DNA of 64,000 bases, from assembly GCA_046350935.1 (NCBI GenBank), contig JAXLZK010000017.1, positions 4,429 to 68,428 on the forward strand, given 5' to 3'. How positions within the stretch are numbered: the stretch's first letter is position 1; each line of letters starts with the position of its first letter. A program made the position numbers and the translations under genes. Below the pieces are notes generated by a model, which worked only from the letters and a program-made list of their open reading frames with translations, had not been told where the DNA came from and searched no databases. Shown in pieces: positions 7,689 through 15,600 of the stretch. The stretch is from Nitrobium sp046350935. GTDB lineage: Bacteria > Nitrospirota > Thermodesulfovibrionia > Thermodesulfovibrionales > Dissulfurispiraceae.

Positions 7689-9401
7689 CTACTTTCCCGC
7701 CGCAAGCTGTTTCCGTATTTCCGGCGACCTGTTGAGCGCGCTCAGGAGCGCCTTGAAGGAGGCTATATCGATGTTGGTATCGATGCCCGCCCCGAAATAC
7801 GTATCGCGGGCGTCATCCTCTATCCCGATATACGCTACCGCCTTCGAATCCGAGCCCTGTTCCAGGGCATGCTCGTGGTAGGACAACAGCCGGAACGAAA
7901 GCCCCACCTCCTCACCAAGGGCGCGGCTGAAAGCGTCGATAGGCCCGTTCCCCTCCCCCTCGATCTCCCTCTCCCAGCCGTCCACGCGGACCGATGCCCT
8001 GATCTTCGCCCGCGACGAGACCTCCTCCCACCCTTTTTCCGGCTTCTCCTTGATGCGGCAGCGCTCGAACCCGAGCGGAGCAGCGCTCTCCAGGTACTCC
8101 TTCCCGAAGGCCTCCCGTATCATGCCGGGGAGCACTTCTTTCCCGGTGGCGTCGGAGATCCCCTGGATAATGCGCCCGAACTCGGGGTGCATCTCCTTGG
8201 GAAGCACGAAGCCGTACTCCCTTTCCATTACATAGGCCACCCCGCCCTTTCCCGACTGGCTGTTGATGCGGATGACCGACTCGAAGGTCCTCCCCACATC
8301 GGCGGGATCGACAGGCAGATACGGGACCTCCCAGAAATCGGGCCTCTCCTCCCGGTACGCACGGATACCCTTGTTGATGGCGTCCTGATGGGAGCCCGAG
8401 AAGGCGGTATACACCAGCTCTCCCGCGTAGGGATGACGGACATGCACCGGCACCTTTGTGCAGCGCTCGTAGACCCCGATCACCCTGTCGATCTCGTGGA
8501 AGTCGAGCTGCGGGTCCACCCCCTGCGAAAAAAGGTTCAGCGCCAGCGTGACGATATCGACGTTGCCGGTGCGCTCCCCGTTCCCGAAAAGGGTCCCCTC
8601 CACCCGGTCTGCCCCCGCCATGAGGGCCAGCTCGGTCGCCGCCACTGCCGTGCCTCTGTCATTATGGGCATGGGCGCTGATGATCACCGCTTCGCGGTTC
8701 CCGATATGGCGGCAGAACCACTCGATCCGGTCGGCGTAAACATTGGGCGTCGCTATTTCGACCGTTGCGGGAAGATTCAGGATCATCCTCTTCTCCGCGG
8801 TGGGCTCCCACACGTCCATGACCGCCCTGCAGATTTCCACGGCGAAATCGGGCTCCGTTCCGGTGAAGCTCTCGGGTGAATATTCGTAGGTTATTTCCGT
8901 CCCCTGCAGGCCCGCCGCCTCCCGCCGGATGAGCCCCGCTCCTTTCGCCGCCAGGTCCCTGACCTCCTTCTTCCCCATGCGGAACACCACCCGCCGCTGC
9001 AATGCGGACGTGGAATTATAAAGATGCACGATGGCCCGCTTCGCCCCGTGCAGCGCCTCGAAGGTCTTCTTTATCAGCGGCTCACGCGCCTGGGTGAGCA
9101 CCTGGACGGCGACATCGCCGGGAATCAGGTCCTCTTCTATCAGCATGCGCATGAAATCGTACTCAGTCTTCGAGGCGGCGGGGAACCCCGCCTCGATCTC
9201 CTTGAACCCGATCTCCGTCAGCAGGGAAAACATCTCCCGCTTCTCCCCGACGCTCATGGGGATGATCAGGGCCTGGTTGCCGTCCCGCAAGTCCACGCTG
9301 CACCAGCGGGGCGCGGCGGTGATAGTCCGCGCAGGCCATGAGCGGTCCGGCAGGTCCGTGACCGGATAGGGTCTGTATTTGTGCACCGGCATTTTTTTCA
9401 T
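7689..9401 (-). CDS. leuA: 2-isopropylmalate synthase
   Basis: Catalyses the first committed step of leucine biosynthesis, condensing 2-oxoisovalerate with acetyl-CoA. The 570-residue length and the motifs (CSVDLRDGNQAL at the metal/substrate site, HAHNDRGTAVA metal-binding histidines, LFGNGERTGNVD) place it in the longer, yeast/actinobacterial-like LeuA group, with a C-terminal LeuA dimer regulatory domain (about residues 430-570) that normally binds leucine. The start MKKMPVHKYRPYP at 9399-9401 has AAGGAGGG upstream; the open frame begins 11 codons earlier without support. Transcription is probably attenuated through the leader peptide and terminator upstream. No other leu genes are in the window. 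Confidence 0.94.
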   Translation of the reverse strand: MKKMPVHKYRPYPVTDLPDRSWPARTITAAPRWCSVDLRDGNQALIIPMSVGEKREMFSLLTEIGFKEIEAGFPAASKTEYDFMRMLIEEDLIPGDVAVQVLTQAREPLIKKTFEALHGAKRAIVHLYNSTSALQRRVVFRMGKKEVRDLAAKGAGLIRREAAGLQGTEITYEYSPESFTGTEPDFAVEICRAVMDVWEPTAEKRMILNLPATVEIATPNVYADRIEWFCRHIGNREAVIISAHAHNDRGTAVAATELALMAGADRVEGTLFGNGERTGNVDIVTLALNLFSQGVDPQLDFHEIDRVIGVYERCTKVPVHVRHPYAGELVYTAFSGSHQDAINKGIRAYREERPDFWEVPYLPVDPADVGRTFESVIRINSQSGKGGVAYVMEREYGFVLPKEMHPEFGRIIQGISDATGKEVLPGMIREAFGKEYLESAAPLGFERCRIKEKPEKGWEEVSSRAKIRASVRVDGWEREIEGEGNGPIDAFSRALGEEVGLSFRLLSYHEHALEQGSDSKAVAYIGIEDDARDTYFGAGIDTNIDIASFKALLSALNRSPEIRKQLAAGK

Positions 9402-9435
9402 GAACCCTCCTTGATAAGCAACCAAAACAGGCAAA

Positions 9436-9467
9436 CAAAAAGGCCACGGAGCGTGTACCGTGGCCTT
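9436..9467 (-). terminator. Attenuator terminator ahead of leuA
   Basis: On the minus strand, AAGGCCACGG (9467-9458) pairs perfectly with CCGTGGCCTT, around an eight-base loop and followed by TTTTGTTTG. It lies between the leader peptide and the leuA start, so read-through is required for leuA expression. Confidence 0.85.
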
Positions 9468-9492
9468 CGGTCTCTTCTTCTCTGCGGTCAGT

Positions 9493-9585
9493 TCATAGAA
9501 ACCCGCCAGCCACGACGCCCGGGGCGTCGAGCGGAAGGAGTCCGGGAACTATCAGATAAGCTGTCGGCAGATCCATCGCAACCAT
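9493..9585 (-). CDS. Leucine-rich leader peptide of leuA attenuator
   Basis: A 30-codon reading frame, starting MVAMDLPTAYLIVPGLLPLD, holds six Leu codons, with a Leu-Leu-Pro-Leu cluster placed immediately before a GACGCC-CCG-GGCGTC hairpin. The ATG sits at the position expected for the transcription start of the promoter at 9592-9620, so the message would be leaderless; a second ATG lies three codons in. Downstream, CGTGGC overlaps the 3' side of that hairpin and is complementary to GCCACG in the 5' arm of the terminator, giving the alternative pairing expected for ribosome-stalling attenuation. This is inferred, but the architecture is classical. Confidence 0.7.
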   Translation of the reverse strand: MVAMDLPTAYLIVPGLLPLDAPGVVAGGFL

Positions 9586-9591
9586 GCATGC

Positions 9592-9620
9592 AGTATAGGA
9601 AATTTCCCTGTTTCTGTCAA
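9592..9620 (-). promoter_or_regulatory. leuA promoter
   Basis: A perfect TTGACA (9615-9620), a 17-base spacer and TATACT (9592-9597) on the minus strand, a few bases upstream of the leader-peptide ATG. This is one of the best sigma70-type promoters in the window. Confidence 0.8.
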
Positions 9621-9762
9621 GAATAATCTGCATTCCGGGTACAGACCGGCGCGCTTGCTGCCGAAAATCTTTACAGACGAAATCGGAATACCTTACACTG
9701 GCGGGCTTTTCATCTCTTATCTTATTGTTTTTTTTGCAAGAGCTTTATGGCATATAATTTGC

Positions 9763-9790
9763 TTGACATAAGGCGGGAGTTCTGCATACT
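9763..9790 (+). promoter_or_regulatory. Promoter candidate for the PEP-CTERM gene
   Basis: TTGACA (9763-9768) followed after 16 bases by CATACT (9785-9790), about 90 bases before the small PEP-CTERM gene. The rest of 9621-9880 is AT-richer than its surroundings and holds no gene I can support. Confidence 0.45.
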
Positions 9791-9880
9791 CCTCATACGG
9801 CAGCACACGGAAGCAGTGTTTTCTCCACAGAAGTGCCGCCCTTTATGGAGAGGCAGCGGAAAGGAAGGAGGGAGGAGAGC

Positions 9881-10138
9881 ATGAAAAAAATTTTCTTGTA
9901 TGCCGCAGCCTGCCTGTTTCTCTTCCCGGCCCTATCCGCCTTTGCAATCCCCTTTTCCGCCGCCACGCGGCAGCACTCCGCGGCGGTGCTGCGGTCCGCC
10001 CCCGAACCCGCCCTTGCCCCCCTGCCTGAATCGGCGTCGCTCCTGCTCCTCGGTTCCGGCCTCCTCTGCCTCGGCATAAGAAGACGGAGAAAAGCAGGGA
10101 AAGAAAAAGGGAAAAGTAGAAGTAGAAGTAGAAAATAA
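9881..10138 (+). CDS. Small PEP-CTERM sorting-domain protein
   Basis: An 85-residue exported protein. An N-terminal signal peptide (FLYAAACLFLFPALSAFA) is followed by about 30 residues and then a PEP-CTERM-type signal: LPESASLLLLGSGLLCLG, then a basic RRRRK cluster. In known systems this signal is processed by exosortase after export to the surface matrix; no exosortase is in the window. Unlike most members, it continues beyond the basic cluster with an SRSRSRK tail encoded by a three-fold AGTAGA microsatellite (about 10120-10135), which may be recent slippage. The start at 9881 has AAGGAGGGAGGAG upstream. Confidence 0.75.
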   Translation: MKKIFLYAAACLFLFPALSAFAIPFSAATRQHSAAVLRSAPEPALAPLPESASLLLLGSGLLCLGIRRRRKAGKEKGKSRSRSRK

Positions 10139-10258
10139 GAGAGGCGGTTTTCTTTTTCCTCTCTTTACCGCTGCCGTGCCCTGTCTTCCTCTGTCTTCCC
10201 GTTTTACAGTACAATAGGCTTTCGGCCGGCGCCACAAAAAACAAGAAACGGGGGCGGA

Positions 10259-11155
10259 GTGTCTTCCAGAACACTGCAGGCGTACCTTGAGCTCACCCTT
10301 GCCATGATCATCGCCGGCAGCTCCGTAGTCGCCGGAAAGATCGTCACCGGCAGCTTTCCCGTTTTCCTCGCATCCGGTTTGCGGTTCGCCCTCGCCTCCG
10401 CCCTGCTCGTACCTCTTCTGTACTGGAGGGAGGGAGGCCTGCCCCGGTTGGACCGGCAGGACCTCTGCATCCTTTTTCTGCAGTCCTTCGCAGGGGCCTT
10501 TCTCTTCAATGTCTTCCTGCTCTACGGGCTCCGGTTTACCACTGCCGCGGAAAGCGGGATCATAACGGCCACCACTCCCGCAGTAATCGGCATCCTTTCC
10601 TCTCTCTTCCTGAAAGAGAGGGTGGCCTGGAACAGATGCGCGGGGATCGTCCTTTCCGGGCTGGGGATCCTGGCGGTGGGCGTGGGGAGCACCCTTTCCT
10701 CTCCGGGGAACGGCCCCAATCCCCTCCTCGGCGACATCCTGGTTTTCGGCGCGGTGATCGGCGAAGCGCTCTTCACCGTGCTGGGGAAGGCAGAGTCGCA
10801 GAAGGTCTCCCCCTTGGCACTCTCCGCCCTCATGAGCCTGATCGCCTTCGTCCTCTCCCTCCCCCTTTCGCTCTACGAGGCCGCCACGTTCGATTTTTCC
10901 CGTGTGCCCCTCCGGGGCTGGCTGCTCATCGTCTATTACGGCGTTGTGGTAACGGCCGTTTCCTTCCCCCTCTGGTATGGGGGAGTTGCGAAGGTGCCTG
11001 CCAGCACCTCCGGCGTCTTCACCGGCGTACTGCCTGTCAGCGCCGTCATCCTTTCCTATGCGGTGCTGCACGAACCCTTCCTTTGGTCCCACTTCGCCGG
11101 GGTCCTCTGCGTGCTGGTCGGGATCGCGTTTATCGCACGGGAGGGGGAGGGATGA
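10259..11155 (+). CDS. EamA/DMT-family transporter
   Basis: A 298-residue inner-membrane protein with ten predicted transmembrane segments arranged as two EamA repeats (about residues 8-140 and 155-295), typical of drug/metabolite exporters related to YdcZ/RhaT. The AESGIITATTPAVIGILSSLFLKERV segment, split across two helices, is the characteristic end of the first repeat. The substrate cannot be predicted. It starts with GTG at 10259, preceded by GGGGCGGA. Its stop overlaps the next start (ATGA), so the two genes form an operon. Confidence 0.85.
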   Translation: MSSRTLQAYLELTLAMIIAGSSVVAGKIVTGSFPVFLASGLRFALASALLVPLLYWREGGLPRLDRQDLCILFLQSFAGAFLFNVFLLYGLRFTTAAESGIITATTPAVIGILSSLFLKERVAWNRCAGIVLSGLGILAVGVGSTLSSPGNGPNPLLGDILVFGAVIGEALFTVLGKAESQKVSPLALSALMSLIAFVLSLPLSLYEAATFDFSRVPLRGWLLIVYYGVVVTAVSFPLWYGGVAKVPASTSGVFTGVLPVSAVILSYAVLHEPFLWSHFAGVLCVLVGIAFIAREGEG

Positions 11156-12126
11156 CCGGCTGCGGAGGTAGGGGAGAAAAGATCAGACTGGGAATCAGCG
11201 CCTGCCTGCTCGGAGAAAGGGTCCGCTACGATGCCGGGCACAAGCTGGACCGCTTTCTGCGGGATACCCTCGGCAGATACGTGGAGTGGGCGCCCGTCTG
11301 TCCGGAGGTGGAATACGGGCTTTCCGTGCCCCGGGAGCCCCTGCAGCTCGTCGGGGACCCTGCAGCCCCCCGTCTGGTAGGGGTCTCCAGCGGGAGAGAC
11401 CATACGGAAGGCATGCAGGCGTGGGCGCGGCGGAAACTGGCGCTCCTTGAAAAGGGGGAACTCTGCGGGTTCGTGTTCAAGAGCAAGTCCCCCAGCTCGG
11501 GCATGCGCGGAGTAAAGATTTCATCTCCCACGGGAATACGCAGGGGAGCCGGCCTCTTTGCCGGGGCTTGCATGAAGCGATTTCCCCTGCTCCCCGTCGA
11601 AGACGATGAGCGGCTGCATGACCCCGCTCTCCGGGAGAACTTCATCGAAAGGGTCTTCGTATTCAAGCGGTGGGGGGAGCTGGTGCGCAGAGGGGCCTCC
11701 GTCAGGCAGCTGGCGGATTTCCATGCCGACCACGCGCTCCTCCTTCTCTCCCACAGTGCGAAAGCATACGCCGCGCTCGGGAAGCTCGTGGCCGCTGCAC
11801 AGGGACGCCGCACCGGACAGCTCACAAAACAACTCTACGAGGAATACGGAGGCGGGCTCATGGAGGGGCTGAAGCCGCTCGCGACGCCGGCAAAAAACAC
11901 CGCGGTGCTCCGGCGGCTGGCAGGCTTTTTAAAGAAGCGGCTGACGGCCGATGAGAAGAGGGAGCTGCAGGAGAGCATCGCCCGGTACCGTGCAGGGCTG
12001 CTCCCGCTCATCGTTCCGCTCGTCATGCTCCGGCATTACGCAAGAAAATTCGACGAGCCCTGCCTGCAGCGGCAGCTCTATCTCCATCCTCATCCATTGG
12101 AACTGATGCTGCGGAATCATGCATAG
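11152..12126 (+). CDS. DUF523-DUF1722 (YbgA-like) fusion protein
   Basis: A 324-residue cytoplasmic protein. The N-terminal DUF523 part (about residues 10-150) shows LGISACLLGERVRYDAGHK, CPEVEYGLSVPREP and FKSKSPSSGMRGVK, with conserved Cys residues suggesting a metal or cluster site. The C-terminal DUF1722/YbgA part (about 185-300) carries FHADHALLLLSHS and LYEEYGGGLMEGL. This two-domain family is widespread and often lies near photolyase or repair genes, but its biochemical role is not established. The start overlaps the EamA stop by four bases, so translation is probably coupled. Confidence 0.88.
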   Translation: MTGCGGRGEKIRLGISACLLGERVRYDAGHKLDRFLRDTLGRYVEWAPVCPEVEYGLSVPREPLQLVGDPAAPRLVGVSSGRDHTEGMQAWARRKLALLEKGELCGFVFKSKSPSSGMRGVKISSPTGIRRGAGLFAGACMKRFPLLPVEDDERLHDPALRENFIERVFVFKRWGELVRRGASVRQLADFHADHALLLLSHSAKAYAALGKLVAAAQGRRTGQLTKQLYEEYGGGLMEGLKPLATPAKNTAVLRRLAGFLKKRLTADEKRELQESIARYRAGLLPLIVPLVMLRHYARKFDEPCLQRQLYLHPHPLELMLRNHA

Positions 12127-12139
12127 GCCGCACAGGGCC

Positions 12140-12160
12140 GGCGGGAGGCCCCGCCTTATT
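12140..12160 (+). terminator. Terminator-like hairpin between convergent genes
   Basis: GGCGGG (12140-12145) pairs with CCCGCC (12150-12155) around AGGC, followed by TTATTT. It lies 14 bases after the DUF523/DUF1722 stop and overlaps the end of the convergent rhodanese gene. Confidence 0.5.
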
Positions 12161-12497
12161 TGGTCTCCAGCGGGTATTCCGCCTTTCTCCAGGCGGCATA
12201 TCCCCCTTTCAGCGCAGAAACCCGGGTGAAGCCGTGCTCCTTCAGTATCCCCGCCACACGGGCGCTGGTATGCTCCTCCTTTCACGTTCAGTACGCAACG
12301 ATCTCCGCATCTCTCTCCAGGCCTTTCGCATAGTCCAGAAGTGCTTTTTCGTCATTCGGATCGACGTAGACCGCCCCCTTGATCTTGCGCGGGCTGGAGG
12401 CATACCCTGCAGGCTGGCGCACATCGATGAGGAAGACCGGCTCCCCCGCATCCATCTTCGCCTTCAACACAGCAACCTCCATACGCGGAATCTCCAT
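12156..12497 (-). CDS. Rhodanese-domain protein, probable selenoprotein with two Sec codons
   Basis: Read through two in-frame TGA codons, this is a complete 113-residue single-domain rhodanese: FLIDVRQP near residue 25, IKGAVYVDP, then AEIVAY-U-T-U-KEEHTSARVAGIL and ALKGGYAAWRKAEYP at the C-terminus. The TGAs (12288-12290, residue 70, and 12282-12284, residue 72) fall exactly where related rhodaneses have the active-site Cys-x-Cys, and the frame is otherwise intact to TAA. A short hairpin (CGCC/GGCG with loop CGTGT) begins within about 30 bases after the first TGA, at the distance of bacterial SECIS elements. The start at 12495-12497 has AGGAGGAGG. Without Sec insertion it would stop at residue 69 before the catalytic residue. 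Confidence 0.8.
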
Positions 12498-12540
12498 ACT
12501 CTCCTCCTCCTTTCGTAGTGCATGCAGGCAGTTACTCTTG

Positions 12541-12569
12541 ATAGTAAGGAGTTGCAGTGCGCTTGTCAA
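12541..12569 (-). promoter_or_regulatory. Promoter of the rhodanese gene
   Basis: TTGACA (12564-12569), a 17-base spacer and TACTAT (12541-12546) on the minus strand, about 40 bases upstream of the rhodanese start. The presence of a good promoter argues that the TGA-containing gene is expressed. Confidence 0.7.
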
Positions 12570-12662
12570 CTGAAGCATAAAGTTGGAATATACTACTTTT
12601 TTTAGATGCCTCTCCGAATACGCCTCCTCAGGCAGGAGACGAGGGAGTACCTTTCCCTGCTT

Positions 12663-15600
12663 TTACGCTCCCCTTCTCCTCCTCCATCCCAGGGCGAGCA
12701 GCAGCACCACACCGAGGAAACCCGCAATAAACAAATAGGGGATCGGCGCGGACGACGCCCCTGCCGTACCGACTTCCTGCATCTCATACCCCTCGACTTT
12801 TCCGTCCTTGCCCTTCTCTTTCCCCTGTCCACCCGGTGCGCTTTGGGGAGCACGGAGCATCCTTCCCGCAACAGACTTCTGCACGGAAGCGCCCCCGGCC
12901 GCCCTGCCGGAGCTCATTGCCGTGTTTCTTGCCGGGTTCTTCACCCTGTCGAGCGCCTTCAAGAGGTCCTGCGCATGGTTCCGAAGACCCGGGACCGAGA
13001 GGAGCACCGATGCGGTGAACCGGGTGAGAAGCGGGTTGTTGCAGGTATGGTCGCAGCAGGCAAGGCCCACGGCCTTCGCGGTCTCCGCGTACTCCTTCGA
13101 AAGGGTCTCAACGACCTCCCGGTCGGGTTTCCAGTATCCTTTTCTCACCGACTCGAGCATCCGCGCAACCATCGACTGGTAGGCCCACCTGTTTTTCGCT
13201 TCTCCGAAAAGACGTTTGATATCCAAGCCGTTTTTGTCCAGGACGTAGGTTTCGTACATCTCATTCCATTTTGCCGCATCCACCGCTTCGGGCACCGTCA
13301 CCTGCCAGCCCCAGAGGTGCTCGATGACCTGATGCATGAACTTCGCTCCCGCATACCCTTCCTTCATCATGCCCTTTATCCATTCAGGATTGAGATACCG
13401 CGTCCGCATCTCCCGGCCCATGGCTTTATCCAGGGCTTCCTGCTTCGGCAGTGCCGGATTGGAGATATCGGTGATGTAGACCTCGGGGGTCTTGCCGTCG
13501 AGGGCACGGATGGCCATGGCAGATCCCCCCAGGTACTGGAAGTAGTCGTCGTTGTCGAGGGTGGCGAAAAGGTTCCCCGAGCTGCTGTGGACCGCCATCC
13601 TGGACCCCGAGAGCGCCCGTTTGAAGAGCATGTCGTTGACTTCCTCACGGTCTCCCGCCGGACTATTTGCGGTGACACGCTCCCCCCAGAATCCCTGCCC
13701 GAAGGGATGCCCCATCCTTCTGAAATAGACATCGGACACCTGGCGCTCCTTGCTCCAGGTGTTGGACATCGTGATAACCGTATCGATGCCGGTGCCGTAG
13801 GAGCCGGGCTCCTCGGTGAAGATTCTGACAGAGGCAAGCCGTTCCGCCCTCTCTTCCTCAATACCCTTTTTGAGGAGCAGCTCTTTCGTCCTGCTTACAT
13901 TTGCCCGGATAGCGTTGTCGTCCTCTTTCTGTTCCCGGGCGAGGCTGACGGCATTGTCGAGGAGCACCATGAGGTTGGGGAAAAGATCCCGGTAGAGCCC
14001 TGTCGGAAGAATGGTCACGTCGATCCGCTGCCTGCCCAGGTCACTGCGCGGAAGCGCCTCGACGCCGATCACCCGCCCGCGCTCGTCCCACCGGGGCCTT
14101 ATCCCCATGAGATGCATGATCTGGGACTCCATGACCCCTTCATGCCGGATGGTCTCGATAGCAAAAAGGTTCATGGTAAGCTTATCGGGATAGACTCCGT
14201 GCCGTTTCCGGTACCCCTCCGTCAGTTCCTTCGCCAGCTTCGCCCCCATTGCATAGATGCCGGGGGTCGGAATCTTGGTGGGATCAAAGGCATACGGGTT
14301 CTTCCCGGTGGGCAGGGAGTCGGGATTCCGCAGGGGGTCGTTCCCCTGTCCGGCAGGGACGTATCTGCCCGCCAGGGCATTGATGAACGCATCGAGCTCC
14401 TTCTCCCCGCTCTCCGCAATGCGCTTCCCGAGATCCGTCCGCCGCCTCTCCCTCTCCTCTCCGGTCAGCCCCTTTTCCAGGGCAAGCATCGCTTCCACTG
14501 TGGACTTCCGGGCGTGCTCATCGGGGGACTTGCCGAAGGTATGCAGCCCGAAGGGGGTCTGTTTTTCGGCGATCTCCTTCAGATAGTGCTCGACCTCCTC
14601 CATTGCCTCATCGTCCGAGATTGCGGTGAGCCCCAGGTCCTTGAGCAGCCCCATTTTTTTCGCTGCATGGTTTATTTCCGCACGCTTCGCTTCCGCCACA
14701 GAGGGGCTCTTCTCCTTTGCCACCGTGTAATCGACGATAAGGTTGGCAAGCTCCCGGAGCTCCCGGTTCAACCCGGCCCTGTCGAAGGGCGGCGTCATAT
14801 GGCTTATGTTCACCGACATCCCCCGCCGCTTTGCCTGGAGCCCCTCCCCCACATTATCGACGATGTAGGGATAGATATTCGGCATGTCCTGTATCAGCGC
14901 CTCCGCAGGGTCGTCGTCACCGAACCCCACCTCCTTGCCCGAAAGCCACTCGTGGGTGCCATGGGTGCCGATATGGGCCACGGCATCGGCCCCGAATTCG
15001 TTTTTCAGCCAGAGGTAAAAAGCGACATACTGGTGATGGGGGGGTGTTTTGGTGTCGTGGTACGCTTTCTTCACGTCCTGCTCCACTCCCCTCGAGGGCT
15101 GGGGAGTAAAGAGGACATTCCCGTACCGGAGGGCGGGGAGGACAAAGAATTTCCTTCCCCGCTCGTCCTGCCATACCATGACGGAGCTTTTTTCAGGAGG
15201 CCCCCAGCTCTTCAGGATCTCCTTTCTGAGTCCCTCCGGCAGTCTCCCGAACCACTGTGTATAGGTATCCACCGGGAGGAGCACCGCCCTGCCGCTCCGT
15301 GCCAGCCTGTCGAGCTCCCCCTGCGCCCAATTGCCGAGATTCCGCGCGTAGATGAAAATATCGTTGAAAAGGGTCTGCTTGTCGAGATCCTCCCGCCCCG
15401 CGTCATATCCCTCGGCGAGGAGCCGCTTCCGTATTTCCCAGAGACTCTCGGGCAGGACATTGAGGTAGGAGGCCCCGATATTCTGCTTCCCCGGAGGATA
15501 ATTGTAGTAGATAAGCGCAATCCTCTTCTCCCGGTTGGGTTTCTCCTGCAGCGCGACCCATGCCCTGATCCGAAGGACGAGGCGCTCAATCCGTCCGGGG

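Noticed and set aside
7674..8879. A 401-codon plus-strand frame opposite leuA
   Set aside because: It mirrors the leuA codon pattern, has no protein-like motifs and no ribosome site.
12282..12290. Treating the rhodanese as a nonsense-mutated pseudogene
   Set aside because: Both TGAs fall exactly on the catalytic cysteine positions, the rest of the frame is intact, and a promoter and ribosome site are present; selenocysteine explains this better.
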